Positions 61,028-64,000 of a stretch of DNA of 64,000 nucleotides are shown here, piece by piece. Source of the stretch: Flavobacteriales bacterium (GTDB taxonomy: Bacteria; Bacteroidota; Bacteroidia; Flavobacteriales_D; Crocinitomicaceae); contig CANFJL010000012.1 in NCBI GenBank assembly GCA_947447525.1, positions 1 through 64,000 on the forward strand. Direction: 5' to 3'. Each line of letters begins with the position of its first letter. Positions within the stretch are counted from its first letter, which is position 1. The notes under the pieces were generated by a model, which saw only the letters and a program-made list of their open reading frames with translations, was not told the origin of the DNA and did no database searches. Made by a program: the position numbers and the translations under genes.

Positions 61028-61108
61028 TCTAAATTAATAAAAATGACATTTCTATGACAATAGATTTTGATCTAGTAACGAAATTTGCATTTAAATAGAG
61101 ATTGAACT

Positions 61109-62338
61109 GTGCTGACATATTTACATACCATTGCCTTTACACACCGCAAATTTGATTTGACGAAAATTGGTATGTTGCACATCGAATTAAACGATCAAGC
61201 TACCCGCCTTAAATCTGTAAAAGCTGCCTTAGATTTAGATGAATTTTTATTTCTATCTACTTGTAACAGAGTTGAAATCAGCTTTATTAGTCAAAAACCT
61301 GTTGACAAAACCTTTTTCTCAAAATTACTGAAGGCCCTTTACCCCAATTTAACAGCATCTGAACTTGAAGGTTTTGTTGCTAACCTAGAACATTATCACA
61401 ACAGAGTAGCCATTCAACATGCGTTGGCGGTAGCCTCCTCCATTGATTCCATGATTATTGGAGAAAGAGAAATTATCACTCAAGTACGCAACGCCTACGA
61501 ACACTGCAGCGCTAATGGTCTTACCGGAGACGGAATGCGCATCCTCATGAAACATGTGATCGAAACCGCCAAAAAAGTGTACACCCAAACAAGTATCGCT
61601 ACCAAGCCTGTTTCTGTTGTGTCATTGGCCTATCAACAATTGAAAAAATTGAACATTGCTTTAGATGCTCGTATCATTTTAATTGGAGCTGGAGCAACGA
61701 ATACTACCATGAGTCACTTTCTCAAAAAGCATGGTTACAAGAACTTCGTTGTCTTTAACAGAACTCTTGCAAAAGCTGAATTGCTCGCAGAGGCATTGAA
61801 AGGAACAGGATTAGCCCTTAGCGAAATACACAATTTTACCGGTGGTTTTGATGTGATTATAACCTGTACTGGAGCTGATCACCACTTAATTTCTTTAGAG
61901 ATATACGAACAACTACTACAAGAAGAAACGAGTAAAAAAACCATTATTGACATTGCTATTCCGCAGGATTTAGATCCACAAATAAGCGAAAAACACCTCC
62001 TTACTCATATATCAGTTGACTTATTGCAACAAATTTCAAATCAGAATTTAAAAGAACGCTCTAAGGAAATTGATCATGTGCAGCGCATATTAACTGCTGC
62101 TTCAGAAGCATTCGAATTGAGAATCAAAGAAAGGCAAGTTGAAATAGCCATGAAAGCTGTTCCTAAACAAGTGAAAGACATCAAAACAGCCGCGCTCAAT
62201 GATGTTTTTAAAGATGAGATTGAAAACATGGATGCATCCTCAAGAGAAGTTCTTGAAAAAGTAATCGCTTACATGGAGAAAAAATACATTAGCGGTCCTA
62301 TGAAAATGGCCAAAGAAATACTTCTTAAGAATGACTGA
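61109..62338 (+). CDS. hemA: Glutamyl-tRNA reductase
   Basis: The 409-residue enzyme reduces glutamyl-tRNA to glutamate-1-semialdehyde, the first step of C5 tetrapyrrole synthesis. The catalytic Cys52 lies in LSTCNRVEISF; the NADPH domain shows LIGAGATNTTM and VVFNRTLAKAELLA; and the C-terminal dimerisation helix is present. It starts with a GTG at 61109. The hemC gene overlaps its end by 8 nt. Confidence 0.96.
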   Translation: MLTYLHTIAFTHRKFDLTKIGMLHIELNDQATRLKSVKAALDLDEFLFLSTCNRVEISFISQKPVDKTFFSKLLKALYPNLTASELEGFVANLEHYHNRVAIQHALAVASSIDSMIIGEREIITQVRNAYEHCSANGLTGDGMRILMKHVIETAKKVYTQTSIATKPVSVVSLAYQQLKKLNIALDARIILIGAGATNTTMSHFLKKHGYKNFVVFNRTLAKAELLAEALKGTGLALSEIHNFTGGFDVIITCTGADHHLISLEIYEQLLQEETSKKTIIDIAIPQDLDPQISEKHLLTHISVDLLQQISNQNLKERSKEIDHVQRILTAASEAFELRIKERQVEIAMKAVPKQVKDIKTAALNDVFKDEIENMDASSREVLEKVIAYMEKKYISGPMKMAKEILLKND

Positions 62339-63224
62339 TGCTCAGCACATTAGAATTGGAACCCGCGGTAGCGATTTAGCGCTTTGGCAAGCACATCATG
62401 TCAAAAAACAATTAGAAGCACTCGGAACCAGTGTTTCCATCCAAATCATAAGTACGCAAGGAGATCGCATTCAAGATTTAAGTTTTGATAAATTAGAAGG
62501 CAAGGGGTTTTTTACCAAAGAGATTGAAAATGCCCTTTTAAATAATGAAATTGATCTGGCCATTCATTCCCATAAAGATTTAGAAACCAATCCTCCGGCT
62601 GATTTGCAAATTATTGCGGTATCAGAAAGAGAAGATCCAGCCGAATTACTGCTCATTCATCCCAATGCGGTAGCGGAAGGACAGGCATGGAGACTCCAAG
62701 AAAATGCCATCATTGGAACCTCAAGTGCCCGCAGAAAATCTCAAATTTTAGCCCATAGGCCTGACTTGAAAATCAAAGAATTGCGCGGTAATGTCCCTAC
62801 TAGAATTGCAAAATTACGCGCTGGAGCTTACGATGCCATCCTACTCGCGAAAGCAGGTGTAAGCAGACTGAAACTAGATTTGAGTGATTTAATTGTCGTG
62901 CGCCTAGATCCGAAAATTATTGTTCCTGCGCCAGCTCAAGGGGTGCTTGGACTGCAAATTCGCAGCAATGATGCACGCACCAAAGAACTCGTGGCTCCTT
63001 TAAATGATCCTGCTGTACATGCATTAATTGCCATTGAGCGCAAGGTCTTGAATCTCATGGATGGAGGTTGCCAATTGCCACTTGGGGTTTATCACGATGG
63101 AACCATAATTCATGTTACGCATGCGCACAGTGCACAAGAAGCTGCTGTTTACTTTCAGTTTGCTGCAGAGGAAACCCAAGATATTGCGCAGCACATTGCC
63201 TCCATATTGAACGCTAGATCATGA
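62331..63224 (+). CDS. hemC: Porphobilinogen deaminase (hydroxymethylbilane synthase)
   Basis: The 297-residue enzyme polymerises four porphobilinogens to hydroxymethylbilane. Family motifs are RIGTRGSDLALWQAHHVKKQ, AIHSHKDLETNPP, GTSSARRKSQI and ELRGNVPTRIAKL. The dipyrromethane cofactor attaches to C247 in MDGGCQLPLGVY. It overlaps hemA by 8 nt and hemD by 4 nt, so hemACD is translationally coupled. Confidence 0.97.
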   Translation: MTDAQHIRIGTRGSDLALWQAHHVKKQLEALGTSVSIQIISTQGDRIQDLSFDKLEGKGFFTKEIENALLNNEIDLAIHSHKDLETNPPADLQIIAVSEREDPAELLLIHPNAVAEGQAWRLQENAIIGTSSARRKSQILAHRPDLKIKELRGNVPTRIAKLRAGAYDAILLAKAGVSRLKLDLSDLIVVRLDPKIIVPAPAQGVLGLQIRSNDARTKELVAPLNDPAVHALIAIERKVLNLMDGGCQLPLGVYHDGTIIHVTHAHSAQEAAVYFQFAAEETQDIAQHIASILNARS

Positions 63225-63871
63225 AAAGTATCTACATCACCAAAGATTTAGAAGAAGTTACCCAACTTAAACAATTCTGCACCTTTCAAAATATAGACCT
63301 TCATGCTCAATCTCAAATAAGCTTTGAAGCGGTTCCCTTTACGATCACACAAGCATTTGATGTGGTATTTATTTCAAGTGTTCGTGCAGGACGATTCTTT
63401 TTAAGAAGTTATGATGGTCCACTGAGTACCTTGCAATTTGCTTGTATAGGAGAAGAAACTGCGCAGAAATTTAATATTGATTTTGCTTTTATCGGAAAAG
63501 AAGCCGGTAACCCAGACAGGGTTGCAGAGAAATTTAAAAAATGGCTCGGAGAAAAGAGGCTGCTTATCCCCCACTCATCATTGTCAAACCATACTATTGG
63601 ACAAATCATTCCAGCAGAACAGTGTGAAAGTATTTGTGTTTATAAGACCTTGTTGTCTCCAAAAAAACAAGAGGAATGCGAGGTATATGTTTTTACCAGT
63701 CCGAGTAATCTTTCTGCTTTTTTGCAGGAAAACCAAGTTCCAGAAACAGCCAAAGTTATTGCTTGGGGGACAACAACTGAAAAAGCACTCCTAAAAAATA
63801 AAGTACAGGTCAGTCAAACCCTAGTGCATGCTCAATTAGAAGAACTCTTAGAAGTTTTGACTAAAATATAG
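63221..63871 (+). CDS. hemD: Uroporphyrinogen-III synthase
   Basis: The 216-residue protein follows hemC with a 4-nt overlap and has the two-domain HemD layout, with AFDVVFISSVRAGRFFL, FACIGEETAQKF and a C-terminal VFTSPSNLSAFLQ and VIAWGTTTEKALL. HemD sequences are weakly conserved, so position after hemA and hemC carries much of the weight. It closes hydroxymethylbilane to uroporphyrinogen III. Confidence 0.9.
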   Translation: MKSIYITKDLEEVTQLKQFCTFQNIDLHAQSQISFEAVPFTITQAFDVVFISSVRAGRFFLRSYDGPLSTLQFACIGEETAQKFNIDFAFIGKEAGNPDRVAEKFKKWLGEKRLLIPHSSLSNHTIGQIIPAEQCESICVYKTLLSPKKQEECEVYVFTSPSNLSAFLQENQVPETAKVIAWGTTTEKALLKNKVQVSQTLVHAQLEELLEVLTKI

Positions 63872-63889
63872 CGCTATCTCCAATCAAAA

Positions 63890-63920
63890 TTGAAAAGCTT
63901 AGGCTTTCTGCGTATTTTTG
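63890..63920 (+). promoter_or_regulatory. Consensus promoter of mnmE (leaderless type)
   Basis: TTG (63890-63892), 20 nt and TATTTTTG (63913-63920). The box ends 4 nt before the ATG at 63925. Confidence 0.75.
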
Positions 63921-63924
63921 CACC

Positions 63925-64000
63925 ATGAATTTGAAAACAGATCTTATCTGTGCTTTAGCCACTGGAAATGGAATTGGAGCCATCAGTATTATTCGGGTAT
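63925..64000 (+). CDS. mnmE: tRNA modification GTPase MnmE, 5' end only
   Basis: Only the first 25 codons lie in the window: MNLKTDLICALATGNGIGAI then SIIRV. The pattern D-x-I-x-A-L-A-T-x-x-G-x-G-A-I-x-I-I-R-V is the N-terminal signature of MnmE (TrmE), the GTPase that with MnmG modifies wobble uridine in tRNA. The gene continues past the right edge. Confidence 0.88.
   Translation, partial: MNLKTDLICALATGNGIGAISIIRV

Overview
This window looks like a chromosomal segment of a Bacteroidota bacterium, most likely order Flavobacteriales; the family cannot be fixed from sequence alone. The reasons are the AT-rich composition, the many Bacteroidota-type promoters (TAnnTTTG near -7, some with TTG near -33), type IX secretion (T9SS) C-terminal sorting domains, a TonB receptor with a carboxypeptidase-regulatory N-terminus, YceI/DUF5777 proteins, an atpBEFHAG cluster without atpDC, and the near absence of Shine-Dalgarno sequences. 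No prophage, insertion sequence, integrase, tRNA gene or CRISPR array is visible.

Layout. 1-150: a minus-strand promoter and leader resembling an rRNA operon leader that runs off the left edge. 266-1868: ECF sigma factor with a membrane TPR protein. 1865-4032 (minus): lipoprotein cytochrome c, small membrane protein, YceI and DUF5777. 4136-5869: 5-formyl-THF cyclo-ligase, small proteins, RNase HII. 5964-10681: a large unrecognised membrane-anchored protein and a DUF5723/thrombospondin-3/OmpA protein. 10795-18280: TonB receptor, T9SS beta-helix-like protein, and a PhoB/PhoR-like two-component pair. 18313-25869: ABC exporter with a cytoplasmic binding-protein homologue, SDR, membrane protein, HtpG, TerB/DnaJ protein. 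25870-30594 (minus): ChaN-like protein and sufABCD. 30595-31037: suf promoter and a candidate 6S-like RNA. 31038-40003: cyclase, glyS, aspS, DUF3050, an AbiEii-type toxin-antitoxin pair, YgiQ. 40095-44198 (minus): T9SS YHYH protein, a repeat-rich gap, an MbnH/MbnP-like pair and an ECF sigma factor. 44351-50608: superoxide dismutase, DUF2490, DUF47-Pit phosphate uptake, duplicated intergenic repeats, PA-domain T9SS protein. 50738-58445: metG, LuxR-type regulator, ATP synthase genes. 58533-64000: hemJ, secreted protein, methylmalonyl-CoA epimerase, HAD hydrolase, hemA-hemC-hemD and the start of mnmE.

How genes fit together. Most of the window is housekeeping: translation (glyS, aspS, metG, mnmE), Fe-S assembly (suf), haem synthesis (hemJ, hemACD), respiration (atp), envelope and secretion. 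Two patterns cut across genes. First, ten genes or operons have a TAnnTTTG box 4 to 6 nt before the start codon, nine of them at exactly 4 nt, which predicts leaderless mRNAs. Second, the promoters of the TonB receptor, the T9SS beta-helix protein and the DUF2490/DUF47-Pit divergon carry direct repeats of a TTAAC-like unit at 11-bp spacing. That is the geometry bound by PhoB/OmpR-family regulators, and such a regulator is encoded at 16521. I infer a small phosphate-type regulon; this is a hypothesis from sequence only.
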